Shown: positions 1-12,098, counted from the first letter of the stretch. The stretch: 64,000 nucleotides of DNA from Linanthus parryae (GCA_023055425.1 JALGPY010000001.1:144857368-144921367), one strand, 5' to 3'. The notes: generated from the sequence alone by a model not told the origin. A program made the numbers and translations.

Positions 1-415
1 AATTATTTTGGTTTCTTGCACATGGAAACATGAGTTAGAGGGATTATCTTTTGATCATTAATTGAGCGAAAACAAAATGGATATTTTTTCTTTCAGGAAG
101 GATGAAATGCAACCATTAACTTGTTTGTGTTGTAAAATGAAATAAATGGATATATAGATAGATAGTACTACCGGCTGGTTTTATCGAACAAAATGTGACT
201 CAATGGACCCTATGGAAATTGATTGATGGTTCAGTAGGTCTTTTGGACAGACCACAGTATGTGATGCCCACTTGGTGCCTAAAAAACACAATTAGTCTTC
301 AAGCAATTTCAGGTATGAAAATTGATGCATATCCACCGAAAATACCAACTTTTTCTTTTTCAAACGGATCATTGAATTGAAATTACAAAACAGAATTACA
401 AGATTCTCCTGCGAC
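1..415. repeat. Diverged segmental duplication, copy 1
   Basis: This stretch matches 2335-2715 in the same orientation over nearly its whole length, with scattered substitutions and small indels. Shared blocks include the one around GATGCCCACTTGGTGCCTAA and another around GCATATCCACCG. No open reading frame is conserved between the copies, so they look like an old non-coding duplication rather than a gene pair. Copy 1 continues off the left edge. Confidence 0.8.
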
Positions 416-743
416 GGATGTCATACCTAGCTTGTGTTACAAAGTCCTCTGAGCTGCTGCTTGACAAAGACAAAATATTATTTCTAGTTAGGAGGGAAAA
501 TATAGTTGATTTTTTGAATCGTTTTCAGTCCCACATTGAAACAATACAAGTTCCATGTGTCTCACATTCAAATCTTATAAGGAGTAAGTTCTGGTAGTAG
601 TACATGTTCCTAATTTCATGTGTGTGTTGTGAATTGTTTTTGTGTCTGTCCCACATCGGGATTTTGAATTTCTGCAGGTATAAAGCAGGTGGGGCTGGGG
701 GGACAATTGCAATGATTCAGTATCCTCTCTAGATGCTTAATTT

Positions 744-1245
744 TCCTTTTATGTGCTGAGTTCTCAGGACTTCCAGTATATAGTATAAATATCCTGACAA
801 AAAAGTAGTGAATTCTTATTCCTGAATTCAGAATACCTTTATTGTCATTTCATTGTGCATCTTTTCTATCTACTGCTTCCTCCGTTCCCTCTCTTTCTTC
901 CTGCTTGACTTTAGGGAGGTCAGTTTGACCAACTAATTTAATTAGCTAACGATATGATGCAAAAAAATGTGTTAATCTTTTCATAACAATTTAAATCTTT
1001 CTTAGCACTACAATATTATGAAAAAACTTAGCAAATTTCCGTATTATATCGTCAGCTAAATTAGTCGGTCAAAGTGACCTCCCTAAAGTCAAGAAGGAAG
1101 AAAGAGAGGGAACGGAGGAGGAAGTAGTAAGTTCATTTCCTTTTATTTCCTGAATTCTCAGGAATTTCAGCTTATAGTAGTAGCAATAAATATCCTGACA
1201 AAAAGCAAATTCTTATTCCTCGAATTCAGAATACTTTCATCGCAA
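744..1245. repeat. Direct repeat pair bracketing a MITE
   Basis: Two related segments, about 744-850 and 1138-1245, flank the MITE at 873-1127. Both contain TTCTCAGGA, AATATCCTGACAAAAA and a block ending GAATTCAGAATAC. They are far longer than a transposon target duplication, so a local tandem duplication, possibly with the MITE landing at the junction, is the simpler reading. Confidence 0.7.
873..1127. mobile_element. Stowaway-like MITE (Tc1/Mariner type)
   Basis: The ends form a long inverted repeat of about 50 bp. The left end reads CTGCTTCCTCCGTTCCCTC and the reverse complement of the right end reads CTACTTCCTCCTCCGTTCCC. Both ends are flanked by TA (871-872 and 1128-1129), the Tc1/Mariner duplication. 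The CTCCGTTCC core is the typical Stowaway terminus. At 255 bp with no coding capacity it is non-autonomous. Confidence 0.85.
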
Positions 1246-2334
1246 TCATGAATCATCAGCTCATGGATCTTCTCTGATTACTGAAGTTTATGAATCAGCT
1301 ACCATATTAAACTTGTTAACGTTCATGAAGTCATTTAATCCTGGTTTAATTTTTACTGGAGACAGTGGCTGCTGTTAATTTTGATGATGATGACATTTAC
1401 CAAACTCGGTTTTTGCTATTATACTTATTTCTTCTTCTATTGTGCTGTTGTTTTCATAAGTAGTACTGCTACCCATTTCTTTGTCGACAGGGAATACTGA
1501 AACTCAACTGTAGCAATTTTGCTTTCTTTTCTAGTACTATTTGTATTTGCCGGAAAAGAACGATCATCTAGCAGGTCAAGAACCTAACCTTTGATCCATT
1601 GGGGTGGGTGGGGGAGATATGATGCCAAAGGTACATATTCCAGAGTACGAACTATGTTTTCTTTTTGTGATATGATATGATATGAGCTTAAAACAAATTA
1701 GAGTTTCCGAGATTACTAGAATGATTGACAACCTCTGTCCTCACCTCAGCCACTCATTCTAATAATCTCACAAATTCTCCTCACCTCCGTATACCAATGT
1801 GTATAAAACTGTATTGGAATGTTGTCCCGTCCAGATCCCGGATCGTTCCATTCTAAAGAGAAAACAGAAGAGGAACCGGAACGGATTTCACAACAATGAT
1901 TCACACACTGAATGATTTGAGAAATGCATGGGTAATTAGGATGTTATGCGACTAGAGAAACATGATAAGACTAATCTAGCTACTATCATCACTTGTGAAT
2001 TGCTGTATGTCCATTTTTATCGCGTCTTACAGTGACATCTCCAAAGAAAGAAAGGTACAGCTTACTTCATGTTCACCATGCTTTTGTACATGTCAGGGTC
2101 CGGTGATGTGAAGTTGAAGATTTTTAACAATCCTTTCGAGAGAAGGGAGGGATAGAGCAACCCAGATACAGGAGAGCGATGTTTTAAAACACATATACTG
2201 AAATTCGACTCGATCATTGGTCACTAAACATGGATGGGTCCGATTGCATCATGAGACACAGAATTGAAATTTCATTTCATTGATCAGATGATATCGACTG
2301 CCACACGTGTCTGGAGGAGCGCGAATTTCTCTTG
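1246..2334. other. Intergenic, no feature recognised
   Basis: AT-rich DNA with no convincing open reading frame, RNA gene or transposon termini. A short GATATGATAT tract lies near 1670-1685. Confidence 0.6.
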
Positions 2335-2715
2335 AATTATTTCGTTTCCTTTGCACATGCAAACAGTTGGAGGAATTATTTCTAGATCATTAATTGAGCA
2401 AAAACAAAATGGATATTTTTTCTTTCAGGATGGAAATGCAACCATTCAACTTGTTTGTACTTAAGGTTGTAAAATGAAATAAATGGATATATAGATGGAT
2501 AGTACCAGCTGATTTGATCGAACAAAATTTGACTATGGAAATTGATGGTCCAGAAGGTCATTTGGACCACAGAATGTGATGCCCACTTGGTGCCTAAATA
2601 ACACAAGCAATTTCAGGTATGAAAATTGATGCATATCCACCGATAATACCAACTTTTTCTTTTCCGAGCGAATCATTGAATTGAAATTACGAAACAGAAT
2701 TACAAGATTCTCTCG
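2335..2715. repeat. Diverged segmental duplication, copy 2
   Basis: Direct-repeat partner of 1-415, about 2.3 kb away and closer to the 3' end of the CCD4 gene. Copy 2 is slightly shorter because of several small deletions. It could be the trace of an unequal exchange or of an unrecognised dispersed repeat; neither copy shows terminal repeats or a target duplication. Confidence 0.8.
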
Positions 2716-3149
2716 TAGCCATGATCTCCTGAGCTGGAGAGATTTTTACTTGACCTTACAATTATTGAAAAAGCTCCGAAACTAGGTTTATGTATTGTGT
2801 ATGACTTCTGTCTTGATATAGATAATTAAACACGCATCAAATATAACTCAAACGTACGGATATATTTCAATTTTAATGATGATCAGTACATAAGCATCAT
2901 TTTACTATTTTTCCTACTCAATCGACAGACATGTTTTGTCAAAGGAGTTGGTGAGAGGCATTGGTTCTCATTTTATTCTACATACATATCCGACTAGTAA
3001 AAAGAGACTGGACGTTTCTACATACATTTCTTGCCCGATTTTCCAATCCTCGGATGGGATTTAGTGAAAATTTGACAAGAAACAAAATCTTATAATGCTA
3101 CTACATACCCACCCAAATTAAATTTACAAAAGTTGCATATTCTAGCTAT
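2716..3149. other. 3' flank of CCD4
   Basis: AT-rich sequence downstream of the CCD4 stop codon (the gene reads right to left). It should hold the 3' UTR and poly(A) site, but the cleavage site cannot be placed from sequence alone. No coding feature is seen. Confidence 0.5.
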
Positions 3150-5904
3150 TTAAAGTTTCTTGAGGTCGCTTTCCCTCACGAAGAGGCCGTGGAAGCCGTA
3201 TGGCACCCGTTGCGGTAGTTTTACGGCTGCAACAATGTCAAGGTTAGGTGACCTCGCGTCCATCACCAAGAACCTCGACTCTCCCGTGTACTCATTGTGC
3301 ACATAAGTTAGTACATATCCGTCGTCCTCGTCAGCATCAGGGTTATCCGGCTCACGTGCCACGAAAAATGGCTCGCCGCCGTAACATCCTTGGTCAAACA
3401 TCCGGCAAGCCACCGTGCAATCGCGTCGGTCGTTTTGGCAGACCGAAACGTCAAGTTTACTGACACCGGTAATTTTGGGCATTGGGTCTCCTATTGCAGC
3501 GTACATGTACCTGAATAATTATACAACGTCATTGTTAGAGTAACATACCTAGTGGTCGGCCATTTTTTTTTTTAAGAATTACATCATATAGAGAGGTTTG
3601 TACTCAGAACATCATGTAGAGCTAGCACTCATTTGTCGGTCATTTTTACTTTATCTACTTAGTCACGTTATTTTGATAACATTGGTGGCATATGTGACTT
3701 GTCACATGTGTCTATTCCAGGGGTCCATTTTATGTCACTATTACAATTACCCTTGCTATTATTATACCTTGCGAATGATTTCAGCCACTTGCAACGGATA
3801 GACCTTCTCCTTCTCCATTTGCATATCTTTCTCTTTCGTGAATGAATAACTCAGCGAATATTTTGTCCTAAGTCAAAACTTTCCAGTTATAATTTTTCAG
3901 CAAAATTATACCCAAAAATTATATCATTTTTTATCTAAATTACCGGATGAAAGTGACATAGTTACAGACTTACATGTGAAAAAATGTAACTGAAAAGTTT
4001 TTGGCGAAGCAGATTATCCTGAAATGTTATTTATACGTGATCACCTCAAGTGTCTAATAATTTAGTACCATATTCCTTTTGTCTTAATCTGTTCTATTTA
4101 GGGTGTCCGATAAAAATCGTCCACTTTTAATTATCGGTTTTGTCACAAAAAATAATTATCATTTTATAGGAAAGTTAAAAAATAGTAGAGGCTCTTCTCA
4201 ATAGAAAATTGTAGAGAGAAACTGTTAAATAATATCTCAAAAGTCCTAAACACACTAAATTTGAGACAGTTGAAGTTTATTTTAGAATTAATGTAGTGCA
4301 CGAAGTCGGATTTATGTTGTCTTGCTGGCAGGTGTTGTTTTGATGTAGTCCCATCCAATTGACACACTTTGTAGTTTGTTATTTAGATTTTGAACAATGA
4401 TTTCCTAATCCATTCGAGATCAATTGTTAATTTTTATTTTGTTTTCCTCAAATCCAATTCGCCGCATATTTATTTATTTATTTATTAGTTCTCCATACCT
4501 GTTCTTTTTCCCCAAATACTTCGGATTGATGACACCGAAGTCCAAATTCCTCGCCGCCACCGGAAACCTCGAAACCACCCCAGACCGCACATCGATCCTC
4601 ACCATCTCCACCGACGCGTGGATCAAATCCATCCTCTCCAGCGTGTGCTCCACCGACAATATATTCGGCGCCACCATCACCACCGTATCACCACCATCCT
4701 CGTCCCACGCATTTATCGCATGAATAATATTAAACCCCGGCACGTCGAACCACTTCATCTCCGACTCGTCCTCCGCATATCTCGGAATCACCCCAATCCT
4801 GGGCACCTTCCCCGGATCAGCCCCCACCGGGGACCCGCTCCCGAAAATCATATCCACCGGGTTCATCCCGATCTGAATGTCGGAAAATATCGCATACTTT
4901 TTCGTGATCGCGAAGTCGTGGAGGAACGACGGCGTTTTGAGGGAGAATATCGGTACGTCCGGCTGTTTCGACCCGTCCGGGTTGAACCGGAAGTATGTCA
5001 GGAACGGCGGGATCGGGCCGTACCGGAACGCGAATGCCTCCCGGGTATCCGGGTCGACCTTCGGGTGGGCCGTCATGCTCATGGTAAGGTCCCCACCAAA
5101 ATCATGACGGCCCAGAGTGATGATATCGCCGTCGGGCGATATTTTCACCGCGTAAGGTAAATCGGACTCGCCCAAAGCGAAGAGTCTTTCTCCAAATAAA
5201 GCCAAGCTCGTGTTCGCGAGGCCAATGCCGTTAATGGGGTTGAACTGCCCGGCGAGTGCTCGGGCAGCGGTCACGGCCCCACGCGCGGCCGAAGCGGTGA
5301 GGCCGTGAAACCCGGAGAAAACGTTGGGGACCACAGGACAGCCTGACTCGCGTTCGGTCTTGTATTTGTAGGTCTTGACGTAGCGGCTGCAGAGAGTGGC
5401 GCGTCCGCGTGAGATACGGAGAGCGTGGAGCATGCCGTCGCCGTCAAAGAGGTGGTAGGGCCCGCGGGGGAGGAACTGTGGGTTGGGGCCGTTTCTTATG
5501 TACGCGCCGTCGAGACACGGCGGTAGTGCGCCCTCCACCACTTGACACTCGGTGGGTGGGAGTTCCTTGACGGGTGAGAAGTTTCCGGCGAGGACGTGTT
5601 TGGGGTCGACGGAGGGACGGAGTGGCGGGTCGATGAAGTTGTTGATGATGTCGTCGAATGCATTGAAGATGGTGGCTGGGAAAGACGGCGCCGTCTTTTG
5701 TTTTACTTGTGTAATTGACTTGTTTGAGGTGGGCTGCTTGTGTGGCGTGGTGGTTGTAGGCCTTGTAGGAGCGGTGGTCTGTGGGTTTTTTTCGTCGATT
5801 CGGACGGCGGAGACGTGGAGGAGAGAAGGAGGAGTTGACGGTGGTGGTGGTTGTGAGGAGAGGGAGAAGGGGGAGAGAAAAGAGGAAGAGGAGATTGCGT
5901 CCAT
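3150..5904 (-). CDS. CCD4: Carotenoid cleavage dioxygenase 4 (plastid)
   Basis: Two exons: 5904-4499 and 3510-3150, joined by a GT-AG intron at 4498-3511 (donor AG|GTATGG, acceptor TTCAG|G). The junction restores the frame by splitting an Arg codon. The predicted protein is 588 residues, the usual CCD4 size. The start at 5904 is the first ATG and has G at +4. Residues 1-75 are Ser/Thr/Pro-rich, as expected of a chloroplast transit peptide. The four iron-binding histidines of the family are present at about H280 (MTAHPK), H329 (FLHDF), H395 (IIHAIN) and H576 (YGFHGL). CCD4 enzymes cleave carotenoids at the 9,10 or 9',10' bond in plastids, often at plastoglobules, releasing C13 ionones and controlling petal, fruit or seed colour. 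The PSFPATIFNAFDDIINNFID stretch favours CCD4 over NCED. No disabling change is seen. Confidence 0.95.
3511..4498 (-). other. CCD4 intron 1
   Basis: A 988-bp AT-rich intron between the two CCD4 exons. A short TTTA microsatellite lies just inside the donor (4470-4487). No complete transposon was recognised in it. A single intron close to the 3' end is common in CCD4 genes, whereas NCED genes are usually intronless. Confidence 0.9.
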
Positions 5905-6100
5905 AACTACGGTGGTGGTAGTGGTGGTTGTCTTGTTTAGTGATGAGAGGAGGAGTATTTTATTACGCAAAATCTGGAAGGGTATTTAAGGGCAAAGAGT
6001 GAGTGAGAGTGACAACGTAGTTGGGGTCGATGAAAGTAACGACACCATATGGTTCTGTCAGAGAGTCACGTAGAAGGAAAGACTACTGGTGGACACATTC
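5905..6100 (-). promoter_or_regulatory. Probable CCD4 5' UTR and core promoter
   Basis: Upstream of the ATG on the minus strand is a CAC/ACC-rich leader (about 5905-5940). Two TATA-like AT tracts follow, AATAAAATACT near 5950-5965 and TTAAATACC near 5980-5990. Which one sets the transcription start cannot be decided here. Confidence 0.4.
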
Positions 6101-6870
6101 ACTCAGGTGACAAAATCTCTACTCTAGCAATGTTAAGCAGTGCCACAAATAACTCAAAACTTATACTACTTTCAGCCTTTCAGGCACTTAATCCATTCGT
6201 CCCGTAAAGTATATCAATGTTGAAACTACAATTTTTTTTAAACATTTCACAAAAAAAAAATATGATATTTTTAATTTACATCAAACCTGACGGGGTGAAA
6301 GTGTCTTTTAGCCAAATGAGAATTCGAAGGTTTTGGAGGTTGACAAGGCTACAGTTATGAAGCTCTGTTCTTTGCCTGCAAACGGATCTTGGCCTTTTAG
6401 ATCAGTTGTTTATATATTCTTCAACCATATTAGGTCGAGAAAAGGCCATTGTGATTAATGGTGAGCAAGTTAGGATTCATAATGACAGCTGGTGAAGTAG
6501 TATTAATGAATTCGGTGGATGCAAGTTTTGTTCAGTTCAAGGCAAACTGTACCCTAGCATTGTTCAAGTGATTACAAAAAGTGTATTTAGAGCTGCCATT
6601 AGAGCTGCCACTAGGACTTGGATGAGTTGCTGACACTATTTAATTCAGCAAAAGGCTATGGTGTGTCCGGCCCTACAAAAATAAACCGAAATAGCCTGCT
6701 ATTGTCGATTATTACGACTGTACCAACAAAAAGACAATATTTTTTTTAGACTAACCTATTTGTTGTTTATCAGGTTCGAATTCGGGACTTCATGCATGAA
6801 TTTTTAAAGTCTCTATCACTTGAGCTAGCACTGAGACCAATTCAAAGACATCATCTACATGAGCAATTTC
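6101..6870. other. Intergenic upstream of CCD4
   Basis: No gene is supported. A short stretch near 6774-6840 contains GGTTCGAATTCGGGAC, a tRNA B-box-like motif common in decayed tRNA-derived repeats, but no complete SINE could be delimited. Confidence 0.5.
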
Positions 6871-7317
6871 TTAGTGCTCTAAAAGAGTACCACGTGATGG
6901 TCTACAACCAATGTGTGTCTAACAATCACTAACAGTTTGTTAAAATGTTACACTTCTATTGATAGGATTATTATAGTTAAGGCAGATAGTTAGAAATTAT
7001 TTACTCTGAAAGGAGAAAAAAAAAATTATTAATAAATGAACTTCTAAAACACTATTTACAAACAAGGCAAAAACATCTAATTTGAGAGTCCAAATGACAT
7101 TCTTACCCGCTACTTAGTCCAAACGTACCCATTACTTAATGAAATACGTATTTACAGTTCTACCTTATATATTGGCATCGAGGTTTAGCAGGTTCATTCG
7201 CATTTATTTATTTATTTTGAGAATGGTTCATTTGCATTTCAGTCAATGTAGACACCCAATTCCTTTTTCCTTTTGAGAAAATCCTTCTTTCTCAACTCCC
7301 CACACACATACATACAG

Positions 7318-8020
7318 GTGGGGATGGCAATGGATCGGATTCGGATCGGATTCACCTATATCCATATCCGGATCCGATCAAAATAAGTGGATCCATATTC
7401 GATCCAAATCCGACTGGATCCTAAACGAATTCGGACCGGATTGAACTTGCAATATCCGTATTCGATCCGACAATCCAAATCTCAAGAAACGGATCTGATT
7501 CGGATCCAGATTCGGATCCTGAGCATTTTTTTACTTCTCATTAAAAAATACACAACAAAATCAGAAAAATACGTAAATTGAGTCACCTCATCAAAATAAA
7601 ATCTGCCTAAAAAAAGTAAAAATATTTTAAAAATATTTTACCAATATGACAAAGGTAAATCTATCAAGAAATATAAGCAAGTCATTCAAAGGTTTATGAT
7701 ACCAATAATGTCTATAATTGTCTACGATTTCAATTAAAACAACACTAAAATTGTTCGTAACCATAGTAGAATATTTTCTTCAGGCCTGAAAACATAACGT
7801 GTAGTGATTTGTGTAATGTGTTTATTTATATTTTGGTAAAAACATAATTATTTTTTATAACTCTAAGGGTATTTTCGTAAAATTATGTGTGTTTGGATCC
7901 TTTCGGGTCGGATATCCTAATATATTCGGATCGAATTCGGATACGGATCGAATTTTGATTTTTAATATCCATACGAATCACTCGGATTTCGGATCGGAAT
8001 TGAACCGCATTGCCATCCCT
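7318..8020. mobile_element. hAT-like non-autonomous element (nested)
   Basis: The termini read GGGATGGCAATG on the left and CATTGCCATCCC on the right. They are flanked by the perfect 8-bp duplication ACATACAG at 7310-7317 and 8021-8028. Both subterminal regions are packed with GGATCGGATTCGGATC-type repeats in both orientations, as expected for hAT transposase binding sites. There is no coding capacity. It lies wholly inside the long-TIR element, so it inserted later. Confidence 0.9.
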
Positions 8021-8028
8021 ACATACAG

Positions 8029-8460
8029 GAGAGGCAATATAAATTATAGAATTAGACACAACCATCGCCGTCAGCCACCATCGTCTCTGACCCATTCGTC
8101 TTCTTATCGCCGCTGCAACAGAGCTCGCCAAAGTGATTCAATTAATCTTCGTCGATTGAGGTCGGCTTCCTTCTCACTCGTTCGCATCAGCTAAGTCTCT
8201 TTGAAGTTTCGACCTATAATTTCATCAAAACCCAAGCTGTACTCATTTGGAGTTTTGATCGATCTTCAGATTCCACATTGTGGGTTATGAAATCTGATCT
8301 CATTTACTTTCTCAGTTGTTGGATTTTGGGCAAAAACAAAAAGTTTATTATACCCTTTGATCTTGATGATTGCTTCGTGGTTTCTTGACTGATTTAGCTG
8401 TTTGGACAGCAGAGTTAATACGAGGAAGATGACCTCTCTAATTTGGTTGTTTGGGCGGAT
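8029..8460 (+). other. Gene-like 5' end captured in the long-TIR element (tentative)
   Basis: Between the two nested hAT elements lies a stretch of higher GC content than its surroundings. It has CCATCGCCGTCAGCCACCA-type sequence, then TTCGTC-rich DNA that resembles a plant 5' UTR and first exon, then a T-rich intron-like tract. No reading frame of useful length survives and no family was recognised. A host-gene fragment inside long TIRs would fit a Pack-MULE. Confidence 0.35.
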
Positions 8461-8527
8461 GAATGCCGAGAGTATGTTTTTTAATAATTAATGATACGGT
8501 GAAAATGTAATTTAATTATTTCACTAA

Positions 8528-9374
8528 CCTAGTTAGTAAATACTCCGAATTTTTCCGTTTAATACCCGTCCGTACGTATAAATGAAAAATACTTCCGTAT
8601 TTCGTACTATTGCAGGACCTAATGAAAAATACTCGAATTTTTGAGCAAAAAAGTTTAATACTCGTATTTCACGTTTTAACGTACAATACTTCCGAATAAA
8701 ACTTCTTGAAAACAATATTGCAGTAAATAAATTATCATCCAAAATATTGTAACTTTTAGCAAATTATTAAAAAAGTTTCTTATTATTTATCAGTTTTAAA
8801 TAATTATTGTTATAAATATTTAAAAATATTATTATAAAACTTTGAAAATATTTACTTAAAAAAACTATAATTATACATATATATATATATGTATGTAGGT
8901 GTGTATACATGCATCTTTAGTCTTATGTGTTATATTATTAAGTTTTAAAATAATACATATTTAAGATTAGGGAATGCGTAGTAACTTTTTTTTTACATAA
9001 GTAGTTTGAATAGTATGATATTATTTTACACAAGTAATTAGTCATGAGTAAATATTAATAATATCATAAATGATAAACAATTGAGTACATGCTTTACAAA
9101 TTATTTTTAAATATTTTATAATTATATGAAAGATGGCAATGTGTGACACAAAGAACTAAATATATATGCTCAACTACAAAGAAATGCACCCGTATTTTTA
9201 ATTCCGAATGAATAACTAGTATACGAACTATACACGTACGTATAAAAAACTCGAATAAATCAAATCGCGTATTTTTAAGCCGAATTTTTAATAACGTATT
9301 TTTAACATAAAATCGTATAATACACGTACGTACCGTATCACGTTTTATTTCCGTCCCGTATTTTACTAACTATG
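8528..9374. mobile_element. hAT-like non-autonomous element (nested)
   Basis: The terminal inverted repeat is TAGTTAGTAAA (left) against the reverse complement of TTTTACTAACTA (right). It is flanked by the perfect 8-bp duplication TTCACTAA at 8520-8527 and 9375-9382. Subterminal regions repeat CGTACGTA and CGTATTTTT-type words in both orientations. The centre is very AT-rich with no coding capacity. Confidence 0.88.
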
Positions 9375-9592
9375 TTCACTAATTGAATTAAGTAATGGAT
9401 ATAAATTTCTTTTGAACTCCCAAATTAGATGTTTTTGCCTTATTTGTAAATAATTTTCAAAAAGTTCCTACATTAATAATTATTTTTTTTTTCTGCCTTC
9501 AAAGTAAATAGTTTCCAATTATCTGCCTTAACTATAATAATCCCTTCATTGATTGTAGAGCACCACGTGGTGTGCTCTAATCGAGCACTAAA

Positions 9593-10168
9593 ATAATACT
9601 CCATCTACAGACAGAATAAAAATACAAATGAATGGATAAAGACCTAAATAATAAGTAGATACTAAAAAACAACATAAACAAAACAAAAACGGCATTCAAC
9701 CAGATAAAAATTATAACAATATGCACCAACCATCTTTACAAAAATATATGCACCAACAATGCCCTTACAAGAATATTTTCATTCTAATAACATTCAGAAC
9801 TGGAATACTGTAGACAATCAAGAATGAGTCATTGTGTCACTGACACGTGGACCCATCAGAAGTCAACATGTGTCCTCACCATCGTGCTCCAGAAGCACAA
9901 GATCGTGCCATCTCACACATGGATGGACCATGAGACATGATCCCTCGCACATATCACATTCTACGAGAGCCAGGGCTTCTAGTGATTTTGAATGTTGGAA
10001 TAAGACCCGTCGCATATGGCTTTCGTCCTAGATGCGACCAGTGCTTTAAAAGGGTTGCAGAATTTTTGACCCACCGGCTATGGTCGTGGCGGTTCTATAG
10101 TTGGCAGTTCTAAAGCTTTGTGGTTCATTTCTGCATTCGGGGTCTCATTCTTATGGTCGAGTTTGATC
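9593..10168. other. Intergenic
   Basis: No supported gene. The region includes a GC-richer patch (9840-10060) with several CACGTGG- and ACATGTG-type words but no open frame or terminal repeats. It ends in the 8-bp target duplication GTTTGATC (10161-10168) of the next element. Confidence 0.5.
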
Positions 10169-10710
10169 TAGGGGTGCAACTTGGGCAGGTTGAACCCGAC
10201 CAACCCGAGCCCAGCCCGAACTGAAATAGGGCCCGGACACATAGTTTTGGTAATTTGGACAGGCTTGGACGAAAATTCTCAGCCCGAATTACAATTAGGG
10301 TCGGGCTTGGGCACGAATATCAAACGACGGGCTAACCCGAATTGCCCGATTTGCATGACCACTACCTGTAAATATTATATTTTAAAATAATTATGTAGCA
10401 TATCTAACATGAAAATGCTACTTTTCTTTTGATTATTAGCGATGTTTTTAATAATTTTTTTGTTCTTGAACCAGTTGATTTGTTTTTCCGCCAACAATTT
10501 TTGTTCTCTTGTGTTTTTAAAAAGATAGCAAGTTTAATGTACTAGCCCGAATTCAACCCGAACTCGAATTGCTTTATACGAATTTGGGCTCGGACGGGTT
10601 GACAATGCTCTGAACCCGGGTCGGGCTGTGCTTGGGCAGCCACGACAGAACTCGGGCTCGGGCTTGGACAGGGGTGTCAACCCATCCAGCCCGCCCGAGT
10701 TGCAGTCCTA
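10169..10710. mobile_element. hAT-like non-autonomous element
   Basis: The left end is TAGGGGTGCAACT and the right end AGTTGCAGTCCTA. The perfect 8-bp duplication GTTTGATC lies at 10161-10168 and 10711-10718. Both subterminal regions are dense in CCCGA/TCGGG words (GAACCCGACC, GCCCGAACT and reverse complements), a hAT trait. At 542 bp it is non-coding. Confidence 0.92.
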
Positions 10711-10718
10711 GTTTGATC

Positions 10719-11436
10719 TGTCTCGGTCTACTCAAAATTTGGTATGTCTTGAGAAGTTTTAAGTGACATTTTATTTGTTGTGGAAAAAATCGTAACAAGA
10801 AATTAATGTAAAAGATACAATGTATTTGGTGGAAAAAGTTCGCGCATTTAAAATGTCGGTGACACAAAGATTACCGCTTATTCTTTTATAATTACTAAAG
10901 CATTTCCAATTTGTTATTTATATGGCGGTTATCTTTAAAATATAATAAGATAGGGAAAATGTTGTCACCAATAGATTATCTACTCCAGTCTTTATTTTTA
11001 CAGATAGTTATTCTGTTCTCTACATTTAAAGAGCCAGATAAAAAAATTTATATTTTCTTTAACCATGTTCATGGCGGTTATGTTTTAAATTCCGTAAATT
11101 TCTCTTGAATGAAATATTGAGAATGTGCGACGTGTTATTTAAGTAATCATTATGATATGTCAAATTAGATGCTCTTATAAAACTATGATATGTCAAATTA
11201 ATTGTGGTAGTGTACAATACAAAAAAAGTATGGGTAAATTGCCCTCGTGTTGTTCTTTAAGAAGAAAAAGTCCAAGAGAAGTTGGGGAAATTCAACTTTT
11301 TTTTCAAAATTCAATTTTATATTAGAAAGTTAAAATGCAAAATTCAGAAGCTGGCACAAAAAAAATCCGTACCAAACACGTAAAAGAATTTCAAACAAAC
11401 TAAAAGTCCAAAGTGAGCTAAAAACTAAAAAAAAGG
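10719..11436. other. Intergenic
   Basis: AT-rich DNA with no supported gene or element termini. Confidence 0.5.
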
Positions 11437-12098
11437 TAGGGTTGTTAACGAGTCGAGCTGAATCGAAAATTTCTTGTGTGAGTTTGGCTCATTTAACTTG
11501 GTTGTTTAACGGGTCGAACACGGACTCCACTCGAACAAAAAATATTGATCGAGTTCGGCTCGTTTAGTGTTGTTGTTCGACTCGTGGCTCGTTCAACTAG
11601 CTCGTTTACGAGTTTGAATTTCCGTTCAACAAATTTGTATTTCTCTTAGATAAATATAACGATCTATAATTCTTGAATTAAAACATCGCATTGTTATTAT
11701 CTCAAAATAAAATGCATAAAGAAAAAAAATTACATAAAATGTATTGATAAGGAGAAGTGCACTAACTGGGCCAGTGATAGAGTCAAAGCATCCCGTTTTA
11801 TTATTATATAATAAATAATAATATAGATTATAAAACTACTTTATTTGATTTTAAATAAGAGGCCAAATTACTATTAAAGATGACAAAAGTAATTTAATGA
11901 ATATCTAACAATATATACATATATACTACTATAATTTGCTCGTGAACACTAACAAACAAGCCTATTGTTTGGCTCGTGTTTGGCTTGTTAAACAAACGAT
12001 TTTTCATGTTTGATTAATAAATCAAAGCAAACACGAACGACCTTTTACCGAATCAAACGGGTGCCGCTAGCGACCGACTTGGTTCGTTTACAGCCCTA
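11437..12098. mobile_element. hAT-like non-autonomous element
   Basis: Left end TAGGGTTGTTAACGA pairs with right end TCGTTTACAGCCCTA. Subterminal regions repeat CGAGTTCGGCTCGTTTA-type words on the left and their complements on the right. The flanks are A-rich and give only an imperfect 8-bp duplication, so the exact boundary could move by a base. No coding capacity. Confidence 0.8.

Larger units (their letters stand above)
6871..9592. mobile_element. Long-TIR DNA transposon, non-autonomous
   Basis: Inverted repeats of roughly 200-270 bp frame this region. 6871-7146 matches the reverse complement of 9386-9592, including TTAGTGCTC at the tip, CCACGTG near the end, TTATTATAGTTAAGGCAGAT and AGGCAAAAACATCTAATTT. 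No perfect target duplication was found, so the class is uncertain; long TIRs suggest a Mutator-like element. The interior has no transposase. It holds two nested hAT-like elements and a stretch resembling a gene 5' end (8029-8460). Confidence 0.75.

Noticed and set aside
4618..5160. His/Arg-rich frame on the plus strand across CCD4
   Set aside because: It is the antisense shadow of the GC-rich CCD4 exon 1 and has no family resemblance.
5552..5989. Plus-strand frame over the CCD4 transit-peptide region
   Set aside because: Gly/Val/Glu low-complexity antisense of the Ser/Pro/Thr-rich coding strand.
6774..6840. SINE or tRNA gene at GGTTCGAATTCGGGAC
   Set aside because: Only a B-box-like word is present; no A box in register, no cloverleaf, no tail or duplication.
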